In this document: positions 1 through 8,362 of the stretch, one piece after another
Layout: every line of letters begins with the position of its first letter
Numbering within the stretch: position 1 is the first letter of the stretch
Source of the DNA: CAYWKL01 sp964459095
GTDB lineage: Bacteria; Patescibacteriota; Microgenomatia; Daviesbacterales; UBA10151
Direction of reading: 5' to 3'
Length of the DNA: 64,000 nt
Assembly: GCA_964459095.1 (NCBI GenBank)
Contig: CAYWKL010000001.1
Location: 1-64,000, forward strand
Program-made: the position numbers and the translations under genes
Notes under the pieces: generated by a model
Told to the model about the DNA's origin: nothing
The model's database searches: none
What the model saw: the letters and a program-made list of their open reading frames with translations, nothing else

Positions 1-1511
1 CTACTTTTATCATCCTAACTTTATATTTTTTCTGGAAAGCTATAGAGAGGAAAAAGGTTGTATTTATACTTTTATCTGCCACCTTTGCAGGTTTAGCTTT
101 AGGTGTTAAATTCAATATTCTATTTTTAACGCCAGTTTTAGGGGTTTGGTTGCTTATTAATATAATTACTGATAGAAAGGGTAGGCTCCTTAGATTTTTA
201 CTTAGTAAAAAAACCCTTCTTACTCTAGTTTTTTTCCCTTTAGTAATGTTTTCTATTTTAATTATTACTTGGCCTTTTTTATATACCAACACAACTGAGA
301 AAATTATTTACATTTTTAAATATTACAAGGATATAGGAATTCAAGGAGGAAGTTCGCAAATTATATTAGGAATATTTAAACCATATGCTTTTTCCTGGAT
401 TTTATTTACTACTCCACCAATATTTTTATTTTTTTTCCTGTCAGGAGTATACATAGGAATTAAAAATTTTTCTAAGAAGCATTATTTAATAGTGCTTTGG
501 GGCTTACTTTTACTTGTAACTGTTCTTAGAGTAAGTCTTCCTAAAACAAATATCTATGGAGGAGTAAGACAAATAATGGAATATATACCAGCAATGTGTT
601 TAGTAGCTGGAGTAGGAGCTTCTTTTGTAGTTCATACATTATCTAAAAGGTTAAGGATTAACTTAGAGTTAGTTTCTTTGTTTACCATTGTACTAGTGTC
701 TTTTTTCTTAATAACTCCTTTAATAAGGCTTCATCCTAACCAGAATGTATACTTTAATTTCCTGATAGGAGGGTTAAAAGGAGCAACTAAAGCTAAAATA
801 CCTTCAGCAGGTAACTCATTTGGTAATACATATCTGCAGGGGATTAAGTGGTTAAATATACATGCACCTTTCAACTCAAAACTTGCTCTTATTCAAGGAA
901 CTTCTCCTAACCTACCTGCATACAAAGTAGATCCTAAAATTGATTACTCAAATACAAACTGGTCAGGAATTAATAGAAAAGGTGAGTATTTAATGGAGGT
1001 AACATATAACCAGGAGTTTAGAGCATACTATTATGCCTGGGAGTATGTAGAGAAAATGCTCCTGCCTGTATATGAAGTAACCTCAGATGGAGTACCTATA
1101 CTTAAGATATGGAGGAATGATTTAACTCATACTAAAAAAGAGTATAGAAAACCTGAGGTAGTGTATTCTAAAGATTTTGATTTTAAAGTACAGGAGGTAG
1201 AAGGAAATACCTTTTTAATTTCTCTACCTAGGCAAGTAGTTTTAACTCGAGTGTCCATATCTTTTTCTCCTTCTCCTTCATGTTTAGAGTTTAAAAATGG
1301 TTCTGTAGAAACAAGTAAGGATGGCAAAGTGTGGTTTAGAGAACTAGATCCAGTATCTTTGTATCAGTTTGGAAGTAGAGAAACTTACAAAGAAAATACC
1401 TTTGAATACCTTTTTGCAGCAAGAGAAGCTAAATACATACGGATAAATATTAAAGATACTAATGCTTGTATATTAAATAACCCTAATTTAGAGATTAAGA
1501 TACTTAAATGA
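1..1511 (+). CDS. GT-C membrane glycosyltransferase, 5'-truncated by the window (tandem copy 1)
   Basis: The reading frame is open from the window edge (first whole codon at base 3) to TGA at 1509-1511. The 502 visible residues equal the last 502 of the complete copy at 1508-3550, so the true start should lie about 531 bases upstream of the window. An in-frame TTG at 150 is not a credible start, because the homologous frame runs through it. The visible part holds roughly the last eight hydrophobic segments of a polytopic ArnT/PMT-like protein and a soluble C-terminal beta-rich domain. The stop overlaps the ATG of copy 2 (ATGA at 1508-1511), so the copies could be translationally coupled. Confidence 0.85.
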   Translation, partial: TFIILTLYFFWKAIERKKVVFILLSATFAGLALGVKFNILFLTPVLGVWLLINIITDRKGRLLRFLLSKKTLLTLVFFPLVMFSILIITWPFLYTNTTEKIIYIFKYYKDIGIQGGSSQIILGIFKPYAFSWILFTTPPIFLFFFLSGVYIGIKNFSKKHYLIVLWGLLLLVTVLRVSLPKTNIYGGVRQIMEYIPAMCLVAGVGASFVVHTLSKRLRINLELVSLFTIVLVSFFLITPLIRLHPNQNVYFNFLIGGLKGATKAKIPSAGNSFGNTYLQGIKWLNIHAPFNSKLALIQGTSPNLPAYKVDPKIDYSNTNWSGINRKGEYLMEVTYNQEFRAYYYAWEYVEKMLLPVYEVTSDGVPILKIWRNDLTHTKKEYRKPEVVYSKDFDFKVQEVEGNTFLISLPRQVVLTRVSISFSPSPSCLEFKNGSVETSKDGKVWFRELDPVSLYQFGSRETYKENTFEYLFAAREAKYIRINIKDTNACILNNPNLEIKILK

Positions 1512-1515
1512 GGAT
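1..1515 (+). repeat. left copy of a 2039-bp-period exact tandem duplication
   Basis: Positions 1-1515 match positions 2040-3554 base for base when I compare the lines at an offset of 2039; I found no mismatch. The match ends just after the shared octamer ATGAGGAT (1508-1515 and 3547-3554). The left end of this copy lies outside the window. The period equals the full gene length (2043 bp) minus a 4-base ATGA overlap, so the duplicated unit is one whole gene. Confidence 0.95.
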
Positions 1516-3550
1516 AAATACAAATCTAAAGATCGCGCTACTTCTGGGGCTTATTTTTTTCATATTTGGTCTCTTAACATTAAGTGACTATGGTATTTCT
1601 TGGGATGAGCCGAATCATTTTAATAGAGGACAAGCATATCTTTGGTATTTTTTAACAGGCAGTCAAAATTATTCTAATCTCTCTACTTATAACCTTAATG
1701 AGGCTTCAAAAAATCTAAGTTATCATGAGAGAAGCTTTTACCAACTAGATTCCTTGAATATGGAAATCTGGTTAGATTTAGATGGAGAGCATCCCCCCCT
1801 AAATGATATCTTATCTTCCCTTTTTAATTATCTCTTCTACCAAAAATTAGGATTAGTAGGAGATATTGAGGGTTATCACTTATTTAATATATTTATATCT
1901 TCTCTACTTGTAGCATTGGTCTTTCTCTTTGCTGCAGAGAGTTTTGGAGTACTTGCTGGGATATTTTCAGCCCTTTTTATGGCTACTTATCCACTTTTTT
2001 TTGGTGAATCCCACTTTAATATTAAAGACCCAGCTGAAACTACTTTTATCATCCTAACTTTATATTTTTTCTGGAAAGCTATAGAGAGGAAAAAGGTTGT
2101 ATTTATACTTTTATCTGCCACCTTTGCAGGTTTAGCTTTAGGTGTTAAATTCAATATTCTATTTTTAACGCCAGTTTTAGGGGTTTGGTTGCTTATTAAT
2201 ATAATTACTGATAGAAAGGGTAGGCTCCTTAGATTTTTACTTAGTAAAAAAACCCTTCTTACTCTAGTTTTTTTCCCTTTAGTAATGTTTTCTATTTTAA
2301 TTATTACTTGGCCTTTTTTATATACCAACACAACTGAGAAAATTATTTACATTTTTAAATATTACAAGGATATAGGAATTCAAGGAGGAAGTTCGCAAAT
2401 TATATTAGGAATATTTAAACCATATGCTTTTTCCTGGATTTTATTTACTACTCCACCAATATTTTTATTTTTTTTCCTGTCAGGAGTATACATAGGAATT
2501 AAAAATTTTTCTAAGAAGCATTATTTAATAGTGCTTTGGGGCTTACTTTTACTTGTAACTGTTCTTAGAGTAAGTCTTCCTAAAACAAATATCTATGGAG
2601 GAGTAAGACAAATAATGGAATATATACCAGCAATGTGTTTAGTAGCTGGAGTAGGAGCTTCTTTTGTAGTTCATACATTATCTAAAAGGTTAAGGATTAA
2701 CTTAGAGTTAGTTTCTTTGTTTACCATTGTACTAGTGTCTTTTTTCTTAATAACTCCTTTAATAAGGCTTCATCCTAACCAGAATGTATACTTTAATTTC
2801 CTGATAGGAGGGTTAAAAGGAGCAACTAAAGCTAAAATACCTTCAGCAGGTAACTCATTTGGTAATACATATCTGCAGGGGATTAAGTGGTTAAATATAC
2901 ATGCACCTTTCAACTCAAAACTTGCTCTTATTCAAGGAACTTCTCCTAACCTACCTGCATACAAAGTAGATCCTAAAATTGATTACTCAAATACAAACTG
3001 GTCAGGAATTAATAGAAAAGGTGAGTATTTAATGGAGGTAACATATAACCAGGAGTTTAGAGCATACTATTATGCCTGGGAGTATGTAGAGAAAATGCTC
3101 CTGCCTGTATATGAAGTAACCTCAGATGGAGTACCTATACTTAAGATATGGAGGAATGATTTAACTCATACTAAAAAAGAGTATAGAAAACCTGAGGTAG
3201 TGTATTCTAAAGATTTTGATTTTAAAGTACAGGAGGTAGAAGGAAATACCTTTTTAATTTCTCTACCTAGGCAAGTAGTTTTAACTCGAGTGTCCATATC
3301 TTTTTCTCCTTCTCCTTCATGTTTAGAGTTTAAAAATGGTTCTGTAGAAACAAGTAAGGATGGCAAAGTGTGGTTTAGAGAACTAGATCCAGTATCTTTG
3401 TATCAGTTTGGAAGTAGAGAAACTTACAAAGAAAATACCTTTGAATACCTTTTTGCAGCAAGAGAAGCTAAATACATACGGATAAATATTAAAGATACTA
3501 ATGCTTGTATATTAAATAACCCTAATTTAGAGATTAAGATACTTAAATGA
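1508..3550 (+). CDS. ArnT/PMT-like GT-C glycosyltransferase with C-terminal discoidin-like domain (tandem copy 2)
   Basis: This is a 680-residue polytopic protein with about ten or eleven hydrophobic segments between residues 8 and 440. An acidic pair after the first membrane segment (SWDEP, D33-E34) and a second loop motif DGEHPP (residues 92-97) fit GT-C enzymes that use polyprenyl-phosphate sugars on the outer face of the membrane. Residues about 563-680 form a soluble region with the pattern S-x-DG-x-x-W followed by KYIRI, which resembles an F5/8 type C (galactose-binding-like) sandwich. The sugar and acceptor cannot be told. The start ATG overlaps the stop of copy 1. The next gene downstream has its own promoter. 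Membership of the GT-C superfamily is secure; the discoidin-like call is tentative. Confidence 0.85.
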   Translation: MRINTNLKIALLLGLIFFIFGLLTLSDYGISWDEPNHFNRGQAYLWYFLTGSQNYSNLSTYNLNEASKNLSYHERSFYQLDSLNMEIWLDLDGEHPPLNDILSSLFNYLFYQKLGLVGDIEGYHLFNIFISSLLVALVFLFAAESFGVLAGIFSALFMATYPLFFGESHFNIKDPAETTFIILTLYFFWKAIERKKVVFILLSATFAGLALGVKFNILFLTPVLGVWLLINIITDRKGRLLRFLLSKKTLLTLVFFPLVMFSILIITWPFLYTNTTEKIIYIFKYYKDIGIQGGSSQIILGIFKPYAFSWILFTTPPIFLFFFLSGVYIGIKNFSKKHYLIVLWGLLLLVTVLRVSLPKTNIYGGVRQIMEYIPAMCLVAGVGASFVVHTLSKRLRINLELVSLFTIVLVSFFLITPLIRLHPNQNVYFNFLIGGLKGATKAKIPSAGNSFGNTYLQGIKWLNIHAPFNSKLALIQGTSPNLPAYKVDPKIDYSNTNWSGINRKGEYLMEVTYNQEFRAYYYAWEYVEKMLLPVYEVTSDGVPILKIWRNDLTHTKKEYRKPEVVYSKDFDFKVQEVEGNTFLISLPRQVVLTRVSISFSPSPSCLEFKNGSVETSKDGKVWFRELDPVSLYQFGSRETYKENTFEYLFAAREAKYIRINIKDTNACILNNPNLEIKILK

Positions 3551-3554
3551 GGAT
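2040..3554 (+). repeat. right copy of the exact tandem duplication
   Basis: This is the partner of 1-1515 and covers codons from about residue 178 to the stop of the complete gene at 1508-3550, plus four bases. Sequence identity appears complete. Sequence 1516-2039 (the 5' part of the gene) is single-copy inside the window because its counterpart would lie upstream of base 1. Confidence 0.95.
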
Positions 3555-3582
3555 TGTATTTTTAAAAGGGTGCCTATAGAAT
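3554..3582 (+). promoter_or_regulatory. promoter for the aminotransferase at 3591
   Basis: TTGTAT (3554-3559) and TAGAAT (3577-3582) are separated by 17 bases. The -10 element ends 8 bases before the ATG at 3591, so transcription would start almost at the start codon. The -35 element begins at the last base of the duplication's right end. Confidence 0.45.
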
Positions 3583-3590
3583 GACCGAGT

Positions 3591-4832
3591 ATGTCAGACC
3601 CAATTCCTGCAATTGAAGGTGGCAAGCCAACAAGAGAATTTTTTTTAATTTTCGGCAAGCCTAAAATAGGAAAAGAAGAGATTAATGAAGTTGTAGATAG
3701 TTTAAAAAAAGGATGGCTTGGAACAGGACCCAAAGCTGCAAAATTTGAAGATCTAATTAAAAAGAGGCTGAATTGCAAATATGCACTAGCCCTTAACTCC
3801 GCTACAGCAGGACTCCATCTATCACTTGTGGTTGCAGGCGTAGGAGAAGGTGATGAAGTTATAACGTCTCCAATGACTTTTGCAGCCACTGCAAATGTTA
3901 TAGAACATGCTGGTGCCACTCCTGTATTTGCAGACATTGACATCGAAACAATGAATATTAATCCAGCTCTTGTTGAGAAAAAAGTCACAAAAAAAACAAA
4001 AGTGATTATGCCAGTGCATATGGCTGGAAGGCCCTGTGATATGGACAGTTTAAGAAAGATTGCTAAAAAAAATAAATTAGTACTTATTGAAGACGCAGCT
4101 CATGCCTTTGGGGCAAAATATAAAGGTAAGAATATAGGAAATATAGGAGACTTGACTGTTTTTAGTTTTTATGTAACTAAAAACTTAATTACAGGAGAGG
4201 GTGGAATGGTTGTTACAAACAATAAAAAATACGCTGATTTAATCAAAATATATTCTCTCCATGGGATGAGTAAAGATGCTTGGAAAAGGTATTCCGATGA
4301 AGGATTCAAACACTATCTAGTTCAAGTTCCTGGGTTTAAATACAACATGATGGATCTTCAAGCCTCTATTGGAATACACCAGCTAGCAAGATTTGATGAA
4401 GGGCAAAAAAGAAGAAAAAAAATATGGGAAATTTATAATCAAGCTTTTTCTGATTTACCTCTTAAAACTCCATCCTCACCTGCAAAAAATATAGTTCATG
4501 CATACCATCTTTATAACATTTTAATTGATAAGAATAGATTTAAGGCTTCAAGAGATGATATACAAAATGCGCTGCATGCAGAAAATATTGGTATTGGAAT
4601 TCATTTTATAGCAGTACATCTGCACCCTTTTTATAGAAATAAGTATGGATTTAAAAGAGGAGATTTTCCGAATGCTGAGTATATTTCAGATAGAACTATC
4701 TCGCTTCCCTTTTCAGCAGGACTAGCTGATAAAGATGTGAATGACGTAATAAAAGCTGTTAGAAAAGTTCTTTTATATTATTTAGAAAATAAACCAAAAA
4801 CTAAAAAGATAAGATTACCAATGGCCGTCTAG
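3591..4832 (+). CDS. DegT/DnrJ/EryC1/StrS-family sugar aminotransferase
   Basis: This 413-residue PLP enzyme belongs to the family that aminates NDP-keto-sugars using glutamate. The GWLGTGPK stretch (residues 41-48), the PLP-ring aspartate in EDAAHA (D168) and the Schiff-base lysine in the TKNLITGEGG segment (K197) are all present, and the length is normal. The ATG at 3591 is supported by a promoter whose -10 box is 8 bases upstream. It follows the duplicated GT-C gene. The 3' end overlaps the convergent GT2 gene, with both stop codons inside the palindrome CTAG at 4829-4832. The final product sugar is unknown, and no dedicated ketosugar-forming partner sits next to it. Confidence 0.9.
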   Translation: MSDPIPAIEGGKPTREFFLIFGKPKIGKEEINEVVDSLKKGWLGTGPKAAKFEDLIKKRLNCKYALALNSATAGLHLSLVVAGVGEGDEVITSPMTFAATANVIEHAGATPVFADIDIETMNINPALVEKKVTKKTKVIMPVHMAGRPCDMDSLRKIAKKNKLVLIEDAAHAFGAKYKGKNIGNIGDLTVFSFYVTKNLITGEGGMVVTNNKKYADLIKIYSLHGMSKDAWKRYSDEGFKHYLVQVPGFKYNMMDLQASIGIHQLARFDEGQKRRKKIWEIYNQAFSDLPLKTPSSPAKNIVHAYHLYNILIDKNRFKASRDDIQNALHAENIGIGIHFIAVHLHPFYRNKYGFKRGDFPNAEYISDRTISLPFSAGLADKDVNDVIKAVRKVLLYYLENKPKTKKIRLPMAV

Positions 4833-5761
4833 TGAGCTTTAATATATTTTTTTAAATCAGGCTTTCGGTTTTGATTAATAAAAAGTTCTGCTAAAAGTCC
4901 TGTTGTGATAAGCTGAATTCCTACTATTATCAAAAGGATTCCTAAAAATAGTAGCGGGTGTCTATATTGAATTGATCCAGTGGTTATTCTTAAATAAGAA
5001 ATATAGAGTCCTATCAAAACTCCTACAGTAAATGATATTATACCAAGCGATCCAAAAAAATGTCCTGGTCTGCTTAAATATCCAGTTAAAAAAACAACTG
5101 TCAAAAGATCTAATAATCCTTTCACTCCCCTCTCCCAACCAAATTTTGTTTTGCCAAATTTTCTTGGTCTGTGACTGACTTCAATTTCTGAAATTCTAAA
5201 ATGCTCCTTTGCAGCAAATATTGGTATGAATCTATATAATTCACCGTACAAATTTAAAGAAGATATTACATTTTTTTTATAAGCTTTAAACCCTGAGTTT
5301 GTGTCATGTATCGGTACTCCAGTTATTATTCTAGTTATAAAATTTAATATTCTGGAGGGTAAGGTTTTACTTAAGGGATCATATCTTTTTCTTTTCCACC
5401 CGGAAACAAGATCATATCCCTTTGATAGCTCTTTTAGAAATTTTGGGATATCTTTGGGATTATCTTGCAAATCTCCATCTAATGTAAAAATTATTTCTCC
5501 CTTAGATGTATTAAAACCAGCTTGTAGCGCTATGGATTTCCCAAAATTTCCCCTCAAACTGATTACTTTCACCCTTTTATCTTTTTTTGCTATTCTTTTA
5601 ATTTCTCTATATGTTTCATCAATAGATCCATCATCTACAAAAATTATTTCATAAGATTTTCTTAATTTTCTCAAGACTTCTATTAATTCTTTATATAAAA
5701 TTGCTACAGATTCTTCCTCATCCTTTGCAGGAATTACTATTGATAGATTTACTGCTCTCAT
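4829..5761 (-). CDS. GT2 polyprenyl-phosphate glycosyltransferase, DPM1/GtrB-like
   Basis: This 310-residue protein has an N-terminal GT2 (GT-A fold) domain. VDDGS carries D43-D44, DGDLQDNP carries the metal-binding DxD at D95-D97, and the family stretches around NSGFKA and FGKTKFG are clear. Two strong membrane segments lie at about residues 233-255 and 270-293. This is the layout of GtrB/ArnC-type enzymes that move a sugar from UDP or GDP to polyprenyl phosphate on the cytoplasmic face. It is therefore a good candidate to supply lipid-linked donors to the GT-C enzymes in the window (inference). It is transcribed alone on the minus strand. A CATAAT hexamer at 5776-5771 (minus) lies 9 bases before the ATG. 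Confidence 0.9.
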   Translation of the reverse strand: MRAVNLSIVIPAKDEEESVAILYKELIEVLRKLRKSYEIIFVDDGSIDETYREIKRIAKKDKRVKVISLRGNFGKSIALQAGFNTSKGEIIFTLDGDLQDNPKDIPKFLKELSKGYDLVSGWKRKRYDPLSKTLPSRILNFITRIITGVPIHDTNSGFKAYKKNVISSLNLYGELYRFIPIFAAKEHFRISEIEVSHRPRKFGKTKFGWERGVKGLLDLLTVVFLTGYLSRPGHFFGSLGIISFTVGVLIGLYISYLRITTGSIQYRHPLLFLGILLIIVGIQLITTGLLAELFINQNRKPDLKKYIKAH

Positions 5762-5793
5762 TTTCAGTCCATTATGATAGCATATTATATATT

Positions 5794-5823
5794 TTTACTA
5801 AAAAATTATGGGTTTTGTATAAT
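5794..5823 (+). promoter_or_regulatory. promoter for the plus-strand operon starting at 5835
   Basis: TTTACT (5794-5799), an 18-base spacer and a perfect TATAAT (5818-5823) sit 11 bases before the ATG at 5835. The same TTTACT/TATAAT pair precedes the gene at 16709. No Shine-Dalgarno motif fits in the remaining leader. Confidence 0.5.
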
Positions 5824-5834
5824 AGCTAAAGCTA

Positions 5835-6671
5835 ATGAATAGGACAAAAAAAAGAGATCTTGTTTCAGTAATTATTACAACAAAAAACTCAGCCAAAACT
5901 CTTGGGACACTGCTTAAAAGTCTAAAAAAACAAACTTTCAAAAAAATTGAAGTAATAGTGGTTGATAATCACTCCTCAGATAATACTTTAGAAATCGCCA
6001 GAAAATATACGAAAAATATTTTAACATTTGGTCCGGAAAGAAGCGCACAACGGAATTTAGGTGCAAAAAAATCAAGAGGAAGATTTTTATTTTTTTTAGA
6101 TTCAGACATGATTCTTTCTCCCAATGTTATTAAGGAATGTTTAAATATATACAAAAACAATAAGCAAAGTGTAGTTGGTGGCGTAATAATTCCTGAGAAG
6201 TCTTTTGGCAGAGGTATTTGGGCAAAAGCAAAAGCATTAGAAAGGAAGATAAATCTTGAAGAGAAATTTTTTGAATCAGCAAGATTTTTTCCAAAAAGCG
6301 TTTTTTTTAAGTTAGGAGGATTTGATGAAGAATTAACAGGCCCTGAAGATTGGGACCTTCCTCAAAGAATAGAAAGAAAATACAAAATCTTAAGGATTAA
6401 TGCTTTTATATTTCACAATGAAGGGAATCTAAAGCTTTTCTATTTAGCAAAGAAGAAATTTCTTTATGGCTTGTCAGCATATAAGTATCTTAAAAAAAAC
6501 AATTATCCTCTAATAAGTCCTAGGACAGTTTATTTTTTACGACCTGCCTTTTATAAAAAAAGTAGTTTGTTATTTGAAGATTTAAAAGTTTCTTTGGCAA
6601 TGTTCTTTATGCTTTTTATTGAAAATATTGCTGGTTTTTCTGGGTATATAGTTGGACGCTTAAGAAAATAA
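5835..6671 (+). CDS. GT2 family glycosyltransferase
   Basis: This 278-residue GT-A fold enzyme has VVDNHSSD with D44 as the nucleotide-binding aspartate, a DSD metal-binding motif (D89-D91) and a GPEDWDL acceptor/catalytic-base region near residue 176. The GERSAQRN-like segment (FGPERSAQRN) matches the conserved GT2 region found in lipopolysaccharide and exopolysaccharide enzymes. A weakly hydrophobic C-terminal helix (about 250-272) may give membrane association. It is the first gene of a plus-strand run, 74 bases from the divergent gene at 5761, behind a good promoter. Its stop shares one base with the next start (TAATG). Donor and acceptor are unknown. Confidence 0.88.
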   Translation: MNRTKKRDLVSVIITTKNSAKTLGTLLKSLKKQTFKKIEVIVVDNHSSDNTLEIARKYTKNILTFGPERSAQRNLGAKKSRGRFLFFLDSDMILSPNVIKECLNIYKNNKQSVVGGVIIPEKSFGRGIWAKAKALERKINLEEKFFESARFFPKSVFFKLGGFDEELTGPEDWDLPQRIERKYKILRINAFIFHNEGNLKLFYLAKKKFLYGLSAYKYLKKNNYPLISPRTVYFLRPAFYKKSSLLFEDLKVSLAMFFMLFIENIAGFSGYIVGRLRK

Positions 6672-7693
6672 TGAAAAATCCACTTGTTTCTATTATCATA
6701 ATAAATTGGAACGGGGGAGAAATTTTAAAAGATTGTCTTAAATCCTTACAAAAAATTAATTATGACAATTTCGAACTAATATTGGTTGACAATGGATCTT
6801 TGGATCAAAGCTATCAAATACTAAATTCCTTAAAGTTCAAAGCAAAAAAAATACTCATAAAAAATTCTTCAAACCAAGGGTTTGCAATCGCAAATAACCA
6901 AGGATTTAAGATTTCAAAAGGAGAGTATATATTACTTTTAAATAACGATACTAGGGTAGTCCCCAATTTTCTAAACGTTCTTGTAAAAAAAATTAAGGAA
7001 AACTTTGATATTGGAGTTATTCAACCAAAAATTTTTGTAATGGACAAAAAAAAATATCTCGATAATGTCGCTTGTTACTTAACAAGTACAGGATTCTTGC
7101 AACACTTTGGCTACATGGAAAAAGATAGTAATAAGTTTAATAGAGATATTTTTACATTTAGTGCTAAAGGTGCTTGCATGTTAATCCGAAGAGATATAAT
7201 CGAGAAAGTTGGACTTTTTGACAGTGATTTTGGGAGTTATTTTGAGGAAACGGATTTTTGCTGGAGAGTTTGGAATATGGGCTTTAAAGTTTTGTACTAT
7301 CCAAAAGCATATATCTATCACAAAGTTGGTTTTAGTTCTAAAAGACAGGACCAAATATTTATAAACTACCACTCATTAAAAAATAGAATACTTTCTATGA
7401 TAAAAAACCTTGAAACTTATAATTTGATTAAAATTGGGATCTTTCACTTGTTTTTATTAATTTCTCTTTCATTATTCTATTTACTTAAATTAGAGTTTTC
7501 AAAAGCTTGGATGATTTGGAAAGCTATTTTCTGGAACATTCTACACCTAAAAAAAACGCTTATTAAGAGACGCAGAGTCCAGAATATGAGATCACAGAAT
7601 GACTCTGAGACTTTCAAGTATATCCTGAGACCAACAAGTTTAAAAAGTATGTTTTTTCATTTTCAAAAAGTTGAAGCTAATTTTAAAAAATGA
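6671..7693 (+). CDS. GT2 glycosyltransferase, rhamnosyltransferase-like (GT2_RfbF type)
   Basis: This 340-residue protein has an N-terminal GT-A domain with INWNGG, a VDNGS aspartate (D40), a NND metal motif (N92-D93) and the FEETDFCWR region that carries the catalytic base in rhamnosyl- and galactofuranosyl-type GT2 enzymes. One membrane helix follows near residues 255-275, then a basic tail of about 60 residues. It is translated from an ATG overlapping the stop of 5835-6671 by one base, and its own stop overlaps the next ATG by four. Sugar specificity cannot be assigned from these motifs alone. Confidence 0.87.
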   Translation: MKNPLVSIIIINWNGGEILKDCLKSLQKINYDNFELILVDNGSLDQSYQILNSLKFKAKKILIKNSSNQGFAIANNQGFKISKGEYILLLNNDTRVVPNFLNVLVKKIKENFDIGVIQPKIFVMDKKKYLDNVACYLTSTGFLQHFGYMEKDSNKFNRDIFTFSAKGACMLIRRDIIEKVGLFDSDFGSYFEETDFCWRVWNMGFKVLYYPKAYIYHKVGFSSKRQDQIFINYHSLKNRILSMIKNLETYNLIKIGIFHLFLLISLSLFYLLKLEFSKAWMIWKAIFWNILHLKKTLIKRRRVQNMRSQNDSETFKYILRPTSLKSMFFHFQKVEANFKK

Positions 7694-8361
7694 AATTTCC
7701 ATCTAAACTTTTAATTTCTGGAAGAGTGAAAATCTGCCTAGAACTAGTTTTGAGTAGAGGGATTAAAAACAAAATCATCGTTGATATAGGATCATCATTT
7801 GGCTGGCTTGAAAAAGAACTCATTAGATATGAACCTAAAAATATTGTTGGAGTTGAAATGAATCAAGAGGCTGTTAAGTTTTCGAAGAAAAATGTCAAAG
7901 GGGTTAAATTTATAGTTGGAGATGCACTAACTCTTCCTCTGGAAAATAAATTTGCTGATACAGCAATTCTTTTTGATGTGATTGAACATGTACCAAAAAA
8001 TTCAGAACTAGGAACTCTTAAAGAAGCAAACAGAATTCTTAAGAAGAGAGGGTTACTATTCCTATCTACTCCAAACAATAATTTATTTGCAAATTTTTTT
8101 GATATCGCTTGGTATTTAGGACACCGTCATTATTCTAAAAACCAAATTAAAAATTTGCTCAAAAAGACAGGATTTAGGGTATTGCAGTTAGAAACTAAGG
8201 GAAGTATATTCAGCTCACTTTACTTAACTTGGTTCTATATTTTTAAAAAATTATTGAATGTTAGTCAGCCAAGGAATGAATTATTAGAAAAATTAGATGA
8301 TTTAGGTTATCAGGGTAGCGGAATTACGGATATTTTTTTGATAGCAGAAAAAGTAAGTTAA
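7690..8361 (+). CDS. class I SAM-dependent methyltransferase
   Basis: This 223-residue Rossmann-fold methyltransferase has motif I at VDIGSSFGW (about residues 32-40), the acidic end of strand 2 at GVEMN, and the motif IV region at DVIEHVP, followed by LSTPNNN typical of Methyltransf_11/23 proteins. It probably O-methylates a glycan sugar or glycolipid, given that both neighbours act in glycan assembly; the substrate is not shown by sequence. An ATGA overlap (7690-7693) couples it to the upstream rhamnosyltransferase-like gene. Confidence 0.85.
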   Translation: MKFPSKLLISGRVKICLELVLSRGIKNKIIVDIGSSFGWLEKELIRYEPKNIVGVEMNQEAVKFSKKNVKGVKFIVGDALTLPLENKFADTAILFDVIEHVPKNSELGTLKEANRILKKRGLLFLSTPNNNLFANFFDIAWYLGHRHYSKNQIKNLLKKTGFRVLQLETKGSIFSSLYLTWFYIFKKLLNVSQPRNELLEKLDDLGYQGSGITDIFLIAEKVS

Positions 8362-8362
8362 A

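Noticed and set aside
150..1511. Apparent separate 453-residue gene starting at TTG 150
   Set aside because: The same frame is open to the window edge and the duplicate copy shows that the protein continues upstream; 150 is an internal leucine codon.
3527..3988. 153-residue minus-strand frame
   Set aside because: Antisense to the aminotransferase at 3591-4832, with low-complexity serine-rich translation and no family features.
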